Origin: Saccharum officinarum
Lineage: Eukaryota > Streptophyta > Magnoliopsida > Poales > Poaceae
DNA length: 64,000 bases
Direction: 5' to 3'
Assembly: GCA_020631735.1 (NCBI GenBank)
Contig: CM036160.1
Coordinates: 115,116,680 to 115,180,679, forward strand
A program made the position numbers and the translations under genes. The notes beneath the pieces were generated by a model that ran no database searches, was not told where the DNA came from, and saw only the letters and a list, made by a program, of their open reading frames with translations. Shown one piece after another: positions 1 through 10,517 of the stretch (positions within the stretch are counted from its first letter, which is position 1; each line of letters begins with the position of its first letter).

Positions 1-274
1 TTTGCTGTTTCTCCGTGTTGCAACAGGATTTTTTGGATGTTGCAACAGATGATTCTCAAATATTGCAATAGGGTGATTCATGTGTTGTAGAAAGGAGTTC
101 TAATGTTGGGATTGTTGCAGTAGGGGGATTTTAATTGTTGAAATTACCTTTTTCAAATGTTGCAGCACTGAAAGGTAATTTACTGAGTTGTTTCCATTTT
201 CATGTATCACGGTTGATTTTGCGATGTTGCAGTACTATTGCTTGAAATGTTGTAGTACATAATTTTCAAATGTT
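1..274. repeat. TGTTGCA-rich degenerate minisatellite, left part
   Basis: The motif TGTTGCA, or a one-base variant, recurs about every 25-40 bases with AT-rich spacers. The same texture resumes at 2185 beyond the solo LTR, so the LTR split one block. The left end is outside the window. A similar block lies at 27826-28215. I do not recognise the family; it may be the interior of a DNA transposon. Confidence 0.6.
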
Positions 275-2184
275 TGAAAGCCCAAGTTTAGTTTTGGTAA
301 TTAATGACACTAAGTTGCTAATGCCATGTGTTAAGTGTTTTGAGTTTGGTATAAGCAACACATGTGATGAAGGTGTATGTGGCAAGGAGTGTGCCCACAA
401 GATCACAAAGAAATGGTGCATGAATATGTAATGATGATTATGGTGGAGATGCACATAAAATGATGGACATGATGATCAAGTGAAGAAGAAGATTCTAAGA
501 GCGCAAGGCAAAGGTATAACCATAGGGTTTTCCTTTTACCGGTCTAAGATGAGTAGAGAAGTGATTGACCGGGTTTAGGATACATAGTTGACTATCAAGA
601 GGGGCAATCACGGTTAGCTCGGGAATCAAGTGTCACTAGATCAATGTCTTGAGCATATGTATTAGGATCTAGTAGAGAGCTAACATAACGCCTTAAAAAT
701 ATTTGTGAAATGCTAACACACTTGCACATGGTGGTGTACACTTGGTGGTGTTAGCATATTTGCGAAGGCGGTGGAGCGGCGGGATTCAGCATTTTTTGGG
801 GAAGTGAAACGCCTATTTTCTACTGCGCCAAAAGTCGAAAAAGGAACGGAGGCGAACAGTGGTCACTGTGGTGACCGGACGCTGCACCGGACACGGTCAC
901 GGTCTGACCGAACGCGTCCGGTCAGTTCTCACTGCAGACAGGCGCGTGAGCGCTAGGGTTTCCAACCGGCGCGTCCGGTCCATTGCGGGACCGGAGCGTC
1001 CGGTCAGGCACCCAGAGGGGCAGAGCGGGTCGTAGAGCTGACCGGATGCGCGGCGCATCCGGTCACGTGCGATCGGACGCGTCCGGTCGCGGTCGGAGCT
1101 TACTGGACTCCGACCGGACGCCAGGTGCAGCGCGTCTGGTCAAACGCTAGAGCGCGTCCGGTCACGACAACGGTAACTTCTGACGCGCACTGTTCACGCT
1201 TGTCCTGTAGTGACCGGACGCGACCGGTCACCCTAACAGAGCGTCCGATCAGCACGTTTTGAACTGTGTCGTCCGGTAACGGCTAACTGCGTACCCCTTC
1301 GCTATAAATAGAAGATATCCGGGGTTTGAGGATAACTCTTGCACATTTTGAGACCTAGAGACATCCTTTGAGCTAGAGAACAACCCCTTCACTCATCTCT
1401 TTATTTGGTTGCACATCTTGAGTGAGATTGAGTGAGATTCAAGTGCATTGCTTGAGAGTTGCATTCTAGAGGCGCTTGATCTTCGAGTTGCTGCGGATTT
1501 CTTGTTACTCTTCCGTGTTTCCCGACACGGTAGACGGCTTGAAGCAGCGGAGGTGATTGAATTTACAATTGAAGATTGTTGGAGCCCTCACCGAGTGTTG
1601 TAAGGGGTTCTTGATTCTTTCCGGCGGGAGTTCGCAAATTGGATACTCTAGTGGAGCTCGTGGCTTGGAGGATCCCCATCTTGTGTGCAGTTGTGCGGCG
1701 CCCGCCGAGGGCTTGACTCTTGATAGTCGATTAGCTCGCGAACCGACAAGTGGGTGTGTCGCCACAACGAAGAGTAGCTTGCCGGAAAGCAAGTGAACCT
1801 CGGAAAAAAATCTTGTGTCATCTCTTTGCCGAGGATTTATCTTGTGGTTGATCATTATGATTGATTCTTCGAGTGCATTACTTCTCTATATCGTTGGTAT
1901 AAGAATCAAGTCACTTGCTCTTTACTTTCTTGTACTAATCCTAGTGTAGTTTGCTTAGTGTAGCTTTTATCACATAGTAGTAAGTAGCTTAGTGACTTAG
2001 TCTTGTTGGTGTGTTTTATAGATCATAGCCTTGCTTCACTAGAATTGTATAGGTGGCTTGCATAGTGTAGTTGAGCTAGTGCTAAAATTAGCTTAGCTAT
2101 TTTTTATACTAACGTGGTTGCTTAGTGAAGCTTATAGATTTTTAAATAGGCTATTCATCCCCCTCTAGTCATTTGGACCTTACA
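275..2184 (+). mobile_element. Solo LTR with 5-bp target duplication
   Basis: The segment starts with TG and ends with CA (TGAAAG...CTTACA). It is flanked by the direct repeat ATGTT at 270-274 and 2185-2189. It has no coding capacity, primer site or second LTR, which is what LTR-LTR recombination leaves behind. The interior from about 840 to 1275 is GC-rich, with many CCGGTC/GACCGG words. A TATA box follows at about 1302. The 3' end has a C/T-rich stretch before the terminal CA. I recall similar LTR ends from grass copia elements, but no coding domain is present to place it. Confidence 0.75.
1301..1310 (+). promoter_or_regulatory. TATA box of the solo LTR
   Basis: GCTATAAATA is a near-consensus plant TATA box. 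It follows the GC-rich CCGGTC segment and precedes an AT-richer leader. Its position inside the LTR fits the U3/R boundary. If still active it would drive transcription rightward through 1340-2184. Confidence 0.6.
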
Positions 2185-2508
2185 ATGTTGCAGTAGATAA
2201 TTTTTGATGTTGCAGTACATAATTTTCGATGTTGCACTACATGGTTTTGCGATATTACAGTACTTATATTCCGATGTTGCACTATATAGTTTACATATAT
2301 TTTTGTGATGTTGTACTTTAAAGTGTTTCGTGCTCTTGAGACAGGGGCGCAGTGGGGGACAGGGACAGGGGCGTGATGGGGAACGGGGACAGGGGCACGG
2401 CAGACATAATTCTATTCCAATCCGATTCTATTCATGTTTGCGGGACGGATGGGTTTGGAAACGAGAGCAACGCCCGAACACATCTCGCGCGCCGGCCGTC
2501 CGGTGCTA
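2185..2508. repeat. Right part of the TGTTGCA minisatellite and GC-rich end
   Basis: TGTTGCA-type units continue to about 2320. A G-rich stretch with GGGGACAGGGACAGGGGCG-like direct repeats follows near 2345-2400. It ends near GTCCGGTGCTAG at 2498-2509. The block at 27826-28486 has the same order: minisatellite, GC-rich part, then a CGGACGCTCGGGCG end. This suggests two members of one family. Confidence 0.4.
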
Positions 2509-2745
2509 GGAATTCCGTTTCAACTTGCATTGGTACCTCAAGGATATGTCGTCCTGGTGGGTTCAGGAGATAGATACTCCTATTGCGGTGTACAAGTACA
2601 TGCCATTACTCCTCCTGACCGTGAAAGATCCAAGCGCTGGATCGCTGCCGCTGCACTGCTGCAGCCATTCATATGCGTCTCTACAACCAGCTCCGCAAGA
2701 TCATAGTATCAGGCATTGCGGCTCTGGCTATCTTTGGGTAGCTTA

Positions 2746-3248
2746 GACTGACCGCAGCGCATGCGGTAAATGATCCGGAAAACGCGTTTACAGGAAAGAA
2801 ATGCCGCACGGGGGTACGCTACTTCCTGCGCTATGCAAGCGGACAGACACACGTCTGGTATTTCTAGCGGATGACTGCATCATCCGGTACGTGCCTCACA
2901 GGGCCGCGTGTCCTGCAGCCAGAGAGCAAGCGCGTCCGTGCGGGAGGGAGAGAGAGGATTGAGGTGACATGCAACGCGGGCCCCACTTGTTTAACGATAA
3001 AAAATGTTATAACTCCTAAACCAAAAAACCAAATTAAATTTCAATTGCACCATTAAATTCGTTTCGATAAATTCTTCAAAACTAGATCTCACATGGATAT
3101 ATTTAGATAAAGTGATAAATAGTCCCCACAGTAGATAGAGGATAATATAGAGGATGGATGAGTGCGGAAGAATTAGGTATAGAGGAGAGAATCTTAGTGA
3201 CTAGGATGTATAGAGGATGAATTTAGAGTACCACGAGTGCGGATAGCC
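2746..3248. mobile_element. Harbinger-like MITE, GGCTATCCGCACTCG family
   Basis: TTA flanks both sides (2743-2745 and 3249-3251). The ends are imperfect inverted repeats: GACTGACCGCAG on the left and TGCGGATAGCC on the right. Relatives in this window are 10518-11104 and the left part at 42182-42572, the latter in the opposite orientation. There is no coding capacity. A 3-bp target duplication is typical of PIF/Harbinger-derived elements. Confidence 0.7.
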
Positions 3249-3336
3249 TTAACGTTGCAGTAATTGTATGTGTGCGCTGGCCAGGCCTAACCTGTTGCTG
3301 CACTGTAGCCAGCTCTTCATTTCCAGTTGTAGCTTA

Positions 3337-3940
3337 GGCCCTATTTAGTTTTCACGTAAAAACTTTTCACCTCGTCACATCGAATGTTAGGACACATGTA
3401 TGGAGTATTAAATGTAGATAAAAAACTAATAGCACAGTTTGCATAGAAACCGCGAGACGAATCTTTTAAGCCTAATTAGTCTATGATTAGCCATAATTGC
3501 TACAGTAACACACATGTGCTAATGACGGATTAATTAGGCTTAATAAATTCATCTCGAGGTTTCCAGACGAGTTGTGTAATTAGTTTTTTTATTAGTATCC
3601 GAACACCCCTTCCGACATCCCATAAAACATCGGGTGTAAACTTTTGGGGTGTCACATCGGGTGTCACACAGGGGTGTTCGGATACTAATAAAAAACAAAT
3701 TACAGAATCCATCGGTAAACCGCAAGACGAATTTATTAAGCCTAATTAATCCTTCATTGGCACATGTGTTACTGTAGCACTTTATTGTCAAATTATGGAC
3801 TCATTATGCTTAAAAGATTCGTCTCGCAAAGTAGTCGTAATCAATTAATTATTTTTAGTTTATATTTAATACTATATATATGTGTAAAAACATTCGATAG
3901 GATAGGGCGTAAACTTTTGAGGAGGAACTAAACACGGGCA
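3337..3940. mobile_element. Foldback of two head-to-head Tourist-like MITEs
   Basis: The left arm (3337 to about 3655) resembles the reverse complement of the 340-bp MITE at 8592-8933. The right arm (about 3650-3940) is a copy in the other orientation. GTATCCGAACACCCC near 3595 and GGGGTGTTCGGATAC near 3675 are inverted repeats of each other. The segment could form a long hairpin. TTA precedes the left end; no matching right duplication was seen. Confidence 0.6.
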
Positions 3941-4200
3941 GCCCCGCAAGTTTTGTTTGCACGCTCATGCCAGAGCCGAGCCTTGTGGAGATCGAAGAAA
4001 TCAAGCTGTTTCTTCTATGAATTTTGTCTTGTCCAACTAGGCTAGGTCACTACTTGATGGCTTGTATAGTTGTATACTGGTACGCCGTACTTGGCAGTAA
4101 CTAGGGTGCAGTACACTTCACTGCTCTACTCCTACTGTGGTATAGACGTATAGTCTCCCTACAAGTACAAGGCGTACTACAATAGTAATACATAGGACTA

Positions 4201-4492
4201 CTCTTCCTCTGTCAAAAAAAAGAAGAAAAAATTACACGCGTACATATCTCGCTCTTCAAAAGATCAAACCTTACAAAATTTACCAAATAATATATATAAA
4301 AAGTATAAATATTTTGTCATACATAATAGATATTTTAAATTATCTTTATAATAAATAAATATATTTAGGGATATAAATGTTGTTACTATTTTCTATCTAC
4401 AAATATAGAAGTAGTTCTTTTTTTTTTAAAAAAAAATATTGACTTCTTCAGAAGCCAGACATATATGTTATTTTTTTTTGTAACGGAGGGAA
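4201..4492. mobile_element. Stowaway-like MITE
   Basis: TA flanks both ends (4199-4200, 4493-4494). The terminal inverted repeats are variants of CTCCCTCCGT: CTCTTCCTCTGT on the left and ACGGAGGGAA on the right. The interior is AT-rich and non-coding. About 292 bp. Confidence 0.7.
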
Positions 4493-4494
4493 TA

Positions 4495-5725
4495 CGTGGA
4501 GATGGTAAATTGCCATGATCGACAGAACAGCGTCAAGCTTAACGATGTTACGTACCGTTTGCATGTACGCAAGCATGACGTTCTCGAGAGCAGTCAAGCA
4601 CGCACGGGTGTGCGTGTGCAATGACGAGGACCTCTCGTTGCTGCACAGGCGGCGCAGGCGTTGCGTTGCATCGTCATGCGGCAAGCCAGATGCCACGATG
4701 GAGATTACGGTTGTGGTCGGCAGGCAGGCACACGACGGTATCGGCCGGCACACGCATGCGGCATGCCGCATGCCCATGGGGGCGCGCCGGGCGGGGGACA
4801 TGTCACGTTGCGTCGCGGACGGCGCGCCGCTGTACCTGTACTGTACACGTGAGGGGAGGCAATGCCGGCCGGCGTTGCTTGCATTGGCCGGCGCCGCCGT
4901 CGCCACCGCCCGCTTGCATGCGCGCGCGGGAGGGACCACACGCGGGGAGGCAGCCCGCCGCGTTAACTCCGCTTCGTACCTCCACGCTACGCTGCGCGGC
5001 GACACGCGGGCCCGCCGCCGGCCGGCTCGAGAGGGAAGCCATCAGCAGGAGCAGGCCTTGGTGGTCGTCGTCGTCGTCTTGGCGCGACAGACACAGATGG
5101 ATCAGATCCCACATGCATGCATCTCTCCTAGGCAGGCTGCGAGGGCATGCGTGCGGAATCCGCGACAGCTAGGCAGGCTTCCGGGCTTCAAGGCGCAGGA
5201 GATGGCATTAAGCCCTGTACAGTACGTGTCGCCCGGCGGTTTAAGCCGGGAACTGTCGCGTAGATACTGACACACCAGATGTAGAGAAGGACGGGCAATG
5301 CAGCATGTCCGCGACACACGTGAATTGAGATGACTACACAAAGTTCTGTAGTACATGTGCGGTGCCGAGGCAATGTGCTCTCTGCAGCCTGAGGGTTGGG
5401 CTGCATCAACTGTGCGGAGGGATGGCCGGATGGGTGAGGCTACGAGTACGAGTAGTGGAGTGCACGGATGGAGCACAGTGCAAGCTGCCCGCTCATTTCA
5501 TTACCGGCTAGTCCTAGCTAGCACAAGCGCACGCGCCGGCCTTGGCCTCTCATCATTTTATTGCATGTCCGTGCACCTGCCTCCGAATTATCACCGACAT
5601 CCCCATATACTCCGCGCCTCTCTTTTACGCACTATTATTGCGTTGCGCCTTTTGACTTTACAGCATCATCCATTGAAGAAGCACCACAACCCACAGCAGT
5701 AGCAAAACTAATGCACGCCTTGGCA
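4495..5725. other. GC-rich intergenic stretch, no supported gene
   Basis: Open frames overlap on both strands from about 4500 to 5500. They follow base composition: they are arginine/alanine rich, contain no recognisable domain, and overlap each other in several frames. No splice-consistent gene model was found. The stretch contains a 20-bp perfect palindrome at 4754-4773 and a short GTC repeat near 5065. It could be an unrecognised transposon or a regulatory region. Confidence 0.4.
4754..4773. repeat. 20-bp perfect palindrome with three GCATGC cores
   Basis: The sequence GCATGCGGCATGCCGCATGC equals its own reverse complement. It contains GCATGC three times. CATGC(A) is the core of the plant RY element bound by B3 proteins. 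Function is inference only. Confidence 0.5.
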
Positions 5726-5998
5726 TTGTTTAGTTCCCACATTTCTCCATAAATTCCACTATGCAAAAAGAGGATTCCCTGTCACATCGAAATACCGGCA
5801 CATATATAGAGTACTAAATATAGATGAAATCAAAAACTAATTACACAGTTTTATTGTACTTTGCGAGACGAACATTTTGAGCCTAATTAGTTAAAATTTG
5901 GACAATTTTTTACAAAATACAAACGAAATGCTACAGTACACATTTATGACGCTACAGTACATTTGGTGACCACCAATTCGGTGATCTAAACACGGCCC
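5726..5998. mobile_element. Tourist-like MITE
   Basis: It carries family landmarks seen in many copies here: a TTGTTTAGTT-type start, CGAGACGAAC, AGCCTAATTAGT, CAAATACAAACGAAATGCTACAG, and an end CTAAACACGGCC that is inverted relative to the start. Non-coding. Boundaries are approximate and no clear target duplication was identified. Confidence 0.6.
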
Positions 5999-6228
5999 AT
6001 ATTGCATATGCTTAGGGATAGCGCAACGGATCATGCTGATGATTCTAAGAGAGTAGCTATTTGATCCGTTCCAAAGTATTCGTCTCTCCAATAACTTTGT
6101 CTTAAAAAGCATTTCTATCTTTAACCATTAACTCCTATAAGTTTATGTAGTACTCTGTTGAATCTAAAAACTAATGCACAACATTTCTATAAGGTGCAAA
6201 AACTATAATTTTAAAAGCTTGATAACTA

Positions 6229-6380
6229 CTCCCTCCGTTCTAAATTATAAGTCGCTTTGACTTTTTTGGTACATAGAATTTGCTATGTGCTCCGTATCTA
6301 GACATATGTTATATATAGATGCATTGCAAAATTGATGTACTAAAAAAGTCAAAGCGACTTATAATTTGGAACGGATAGAT
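6229..6380. mobile_element. Stowaway-like MITE, 152 bp
   Basis: The left end is CTCCCTCCGTTC after TA (6227-6228). The right end is a diverged GGAACGGATAGAT before TA (6381-6382). AAGTCGCTTTGACTTTTTT near 6251 and AAAAAAGTCAAAGCGACTT near 6342 form a long stem, as usual for this family. Non-coding. Confidence 0.8.
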
Positions 6381-6382
6381 TA

Positions 6383-6942
6383 TATCTATATGAAGCTATA
6401 CTCTGCGGGAAACTATATCTCTACCAGGTGCAACGATGAGTGAGGAGGAGGAGGCGAGGGGAGGGTGTTGCAAATTATCTAAGCTATGAAAGTCTCATCA
6501 TGACTTGGCAAAATGGCTTGAGAAAATGAGTTTTAACGGCTTCAGCAAGAAGGTGGTTGACAAAAAAAAACCTTCATTTTTTTAAAAAACAAAGGAGAAG
6601 CAGCAGCAATCTTTCATGTCGGGTGGTTTGTTCGTGGTTCCGGTCGATCCGATTGTCTTGGTCTTGCCACACTGTTGACTGCGAACATGGGATCCATAAC
6701 CGAGGACTAGTAACCTACTATACCATACTGTTGACTACAACTGTTGACTATTAGTACTATACTTATTTCGTTAAATGGCCAAAAAGTGATGTGTGTTGTG
6801 TTGTCTTATTGGAGCACATTCACAGCATAATCAGGGAGGATTTTGACATTCTGAAACTGACGTGCACACACGATAATAGTATAGTAGTAGTAACATTCAC
6901 ACTAATTGTCACCAGTTGAAGTGACAGGCCGGGACCTTGCTA
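6383..6942. other. Intergenic, no feature seen
   Basis: No reading frame, known repeat end or RNA gene could be supported here. Short CTACTATAC/GTTGACTA direct repeats occur near 6715-6755. Confidence 0.5.
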
Positions 6943-7185
6943 GCCCCTTGTTTAGATGACATCAAAATTCAAGTTTTTTCACTCTCTCTCCATCACATCA
7001 ATTTTTAACTGCTTGCATGGAGTATTAAATGTAGGTAAAAAAAATAACTAATTACACAGTTTAGTTGTAAATCACGAGATGAATCTTTTGAGCCTAGTTG
7101 GTCCACGATTGGACAATATTTGTCAAATAAGACGAAAGTGGTACTATTCATCGGTTTGAAATTTTTTCCCAATCTAAACAAGGGC
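6943..7185. mobile_element. Tourist-like MITE
   Basis: CCCCTTGTTTAGA at the left and TCTAAACAAGGG at the right are inverted repeats. CTA flanks the element (6940-6942 and about 7185-7187). The interior has the TGGAGTATTAAATGTAGGT and GAGCCTAGTTGGTCC landmarks shared with 15050-15289. Non-coding. Confidence 0.75.
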
Positions 7186-7676
7186 TAGATGTATATCAGG
7201 AGTGTAGAAGTGTGTGAGCGGAAGCAAGAGCCTAATGAACTTCTAATATGAAAAGAAGAGTCACTGTCATTCAGATGCAGTCGGTTTTGTCTAAAACTTG
7301 CTTGTATGATCTCCAACGCCGCCATTTATGTCTTTTTCCCCCCTCTCATAACAGATACTCCGTAGTTCCCACTAGAAAGGTTGGAAGTACTCATCCAGTC
7401 GCAAACACTACAGTCTAAGGACAATATGAAAAGGTGTCGAATGATTTTGGGGTCGACACGATAATAGGCTGAGATTAATATGTTTATGTGACAAAATAAT
7501 TCTGTTTGTTACCCCCAAAGACCAAAACTAACAATGGTGCTCACTACCCTATATAACAATATCCTCAGGTCATCAATCCTCGTTATAGCTAGCGATCCTT
7601 GCCTGTCGTGTTTCTATTGCTGCACATGTTAATCAGGACGAAGCAACACGTTCCACAAATTATTGAGAGCTACCTA
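7186..7676. other. Intergenic, no feature seen
   Basis: No supported gene or repeat. Composition is AT-rich and there are no long open frames. Confidence 0.5.
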
Positions 7677-7907
7677 GGGTGTGTTTACTTCCCATGCAAA
7701 CCCAAAATATTTCCTCTTTCACCCATCACATCGAATCTTTGGACGCATGCATGGAACATTAAATATAGGTAAAAAAGATAACTAATTGCATAGTTTGTCT
7801 GTAAATGTCAAGACGAATCTTTTGAGCCTAGTTAGTCCATGGTCGGACAAATTTTGTCAAATAACAACGAAATGTGCTATAGTAACTTTTCACCAACTGA
7901 ACACACC
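7677..7907. mobile_element. Tourist-like MITE, GGGTGTGTTTAC subfamily
   Basis: CTA flanks both ends (7674-7676, 7908-7910). The left end is GGGTGTGTTTACTTCC and the right end GAACACACC. The interior motif CAAAATATTTCCTCTTTCACCCATCAC is shared with 16544-16790 and, inverted, with 18226-18468 and 25567-25810. Confidence 0.75.
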
Positions 7908-8591
7908 ACTAGGCAGAATAGATTAGGGAGGGTTGTCAGCTGGGCCCTAGAAAATCCTAACAAGTGGAACCCACCCCACCAAAAAAAAAGACAATATAAA
8001 AGGGTACAAGAGCAAGCAAGCAAGCAAAGCTAACAAGGAGTAGCATCATCAGCTTAATCTCCCATCTTTTCAGCACTAATGTGGATAAGTGGGGGGCAAG
8101 GGCATTCACATCACATGCCATAGGTGGTGTGAACGAAAACGACCCAATGCAAGTAGGCCCAAACCCAGGAGTGCCTACGCTACTAATTAAACCACCACGC
8201 ATTTTGGCTAATTGTACCTGGGCCATGATCATGACCCTAGTGTGTGCTTTGTTGGCCATTACCTCATCCATTCCCCTGGGCCCCACCACCGTACCACTAA
8301 TAAAATGTAGAATTGCTAGCGTCACACTCCATTCCATCCCCTGCTTCATCTCTCTGCTATCCAGAAGTAGTACCCATCACATACTCGTGCATGGTACACT
8401 CGCAGTTTGGTGGTGAATGTGGGTGGGGGAAAAAACACAAGTGGAGAGATTTGAGGCTTGATCACTCCTCCAGAAACTCGAGCAGCCGAGCAGGACGATT
8501 TGATTTGATGGCACCTTTCAGGACCACGGCACATCCTCAGGATTGCATGTTTTCGACGTACTGTACTACTCCCGTTGCAGTTATCACTCTT
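7908..8591. other. Intergenic, no gene supported
   Basis: Short open frames on both strands overlap one another and show no domain. A short AGCAAGCAAGC simple repeat lies near 8010. Nothing else was recognised. Confidence 0.45.
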
Positions 8592-8933
8592 GTTGTGTTT
8601 AGTCCGCGAAAAGAAAATTTTTGAATGTTATATCGGATGTTTTATAAAATATTCGAAGGGGTTATCGAATGCTAATAAAAAAATTAATTACATAGCTCGC
8701 CTAGAAACCGCGAGACGAATTTATTAAGCCTAATTAATCCGTCATTAGCACATGGGGTTACTGTAGCACTTAAGGATAATCATAGACTAATTAGGCTTAA
8801 AAGATTCGTCTTGTGATTTCCAACCAAACTGTGTAATTAGTTTTTTCGTCTATATTTAGTACTCCATGTATGTGTTTAAACATTCGATGTGACGGGTGAA
8901 CTCAGAAATTTTTGGGAACTAAATCAGGCCTCT
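8592..8933. mobile_element. Tourist-like MITE, long (340-bp) subfamily
   Basis: It runs from GTGTTTAGTCC to GGGAACTAAATCAGGCC. The interior contains CCGCGAGACGAATTTATTAAGCC and a second, inverted landmark, AATTAGGCTTAAAAGATTCGTC. The foldback at 3337-3940 is built from two relatives of this element. Non-coding; ends approximate. Confidence 0.65.
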
Positions 8934-9151
8934 GTCCAAGGGTAAAGACATCTCATCTCTTGGGAGGCAAACAATTCTCAATTTTAATTAGATTTATATA
9001 AAAGTACTAATATCTTATATCGTCTATTATGATTATACTATAAATTAATCTAATACTATAATTAGATCTATGAAAAAGAAATGGGATCAGGTCACCTGGC
9101 TGACGCAACAGAGTAACCGTCACCGGGCATGCAGTAGCGGTGGCGGACGTA

Positions 9152-9491
9152 CTCCCTCAGTCCTATTGGAAGTGTCGTCCGAAAAACGTATTTACGAGGA
9201 GGGCACGTTTTTTCAAACGTGTTTATGAGGAGGGCGCCGGCGGCACTGTGCCGAAATACTGTAGCGTTTTATTTTTATTTGGTAATAATTGTCCAAAAAT
9301 TGATTAATTAGACTTAAAATGTTCGTCTCGGAAAGTACAACAAAACTGTGCTATTAGTTTTTTTATTTCATCTACATTTAGTACTCCATGCATGTGCCGA
9401 TATTTTGATGTGATGAGGAATCTTCTTTTTGCATAGTGGAATTTAGGGTGAATTTAAGAACTAAACAAGGCCTTTAATGGGACGGAGGGAG
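9152..9491. mobile_element. Stowaway-like MITE interrupted by a Tourist-like MITE
   Basis: The left end CTCCCTCAGTCC follows TA (9150-9151). The right end GGGACGGAGGGAG precedes TA (9492-9493). Most of the interior is the inserted element at about 9226-9472, leaving roughly 90 bp of the host MITE. The nesting gives relative age: Stowaway first. Confidence 0.7.
9226..9472. mobile_element. Tourist-like MITE nested in a Stowaway-like MITE
   Basis: It reads in reverse orientation compared with 10247-10508. Landmarks are TTCGTCTCGGAAAGTACAACAA, ATTTAGTACTCCATGCATG, and the end AACTAAACAAGGCC. The left boundary is approximate because that end has diverged. Confidence 0.6.
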
Positions 9492-9701
9492 TACGTCCTG
9501 CCGATGCGAGGCGAGGAGAGAAGCAGAAGAGGATGGGCCCCGCGCCCGGCAAAGGACGTGGGGGCAGCCGGGCAGGCAGGACGGGGACAGGCGGCTGCAG
9601 CGTGCCGGGCGTGGCAGCGGCAGGCCCTGACCACCACTGCACCACTACCACCGATGGGGACTGGGGTTCCAGGGCTCGTGACGGCGACAGGCGACCACCT
9701 A

Positions 9702-9945
9702 CGCTGTGTTTAGATGATTTTTTTTTGCATAACGGCGCAGCAGCTCTTTTCGTTGTTATTTGGTAAATATTGTCCAATTATGGTCTAATTAGACTTAAAA
9801 GATTTGTCTCGTTCATTTCGTCTAAATTGTGTAATTAATTTTATTTTTTTTATCTATATTTAATATTTCATACATGTGTCTAAAATTCGATGTGAGGAAG
9901 AATCTAAAAAAATTTTACAAAATTTTCTGGAAACTAAACAGAGCC
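9702..9945. mobile_element. Tourist-like MITE
   Basis: CTA flanks both ends (9699-9701, 9946-9948). The left end is CGCTGTGTTTAGATG and the right end AACTAAACAGAGC. The interior carries GTTGTTATTTGGTAAA and TCTATATTTAATATTTCATACATG. Non-coding. Confidence 0.7.
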
Positions 9946-10246
9946 CTAGCCGAAGCGCTGCTTCGGTGTCCCGTGCACCGGCCGTCAATGCCCATGCGTT
10001 GTCGCTCGCGCCTGCACTGCATGCAAATGCAAGCAACGCTGGGGTGGGAAAGCTTGAGGGGGGCCACAGCCACGCCACGCCCACACGGTTTGTCCATCCG
10101 TTGAAACGCAGGCACACGGCCGGAACCGGAACTGGAAGACTAGACTGGCAGAGGACGAGAGCGCTAGCTCTGGTTGTCTGTCAAACAAACCTCAGACTGT
10201 CAGACTGTCACCACGTCGAAGCGCACGGCCAGCCTGTCCCGACGAA

Positions 10247-10508
10247 GGCCTTGTTTAGTTTCCCCGATTCTCTCCAAATTCTAATGTGCAAAAAGAAGAT
10301 TCTCCGTTACATCAAAATATCGGGCAAATGCATGGAGTACTAAATGTTGATGAAATCAAAAACTAATTGCACAATTTTGTTGTACTTTGCGAGACGAACA
10401 TTTTAAGCCTAATTAGTCAAAATTTGGATATTTTTTACCAAATACAAACGAAATGCTACAGGAATTCTGATACAGTGTTTTTCTTCCCTATTCGCCGAAA
10501 TAAAACTG
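10247..10508. mobile_element. Tourist-like MITE, GGCCTTGTTTAGTT subfamily
   Basis: It starts GGCCTTGTTTAGTTTCCCC. It shares GCAAAAAGAAGATTC, CATGGAGTACTAAATG and AACGAAATGCTACAGGAATTC with 14373-14636 and, inverted, with 28488-28752. The right end is diverged. Confidence 0.7.
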
Positions 10509-10517
10509 GAATCCTCA

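Noticed and set aside
4448..5476. Overlapping frames up to 251 codons in the GC-rich stretch
   Set aside because: Several frames on both strands are open at once, the residues are arginine/alanine rich, and no domain or splice-consistent model was found.
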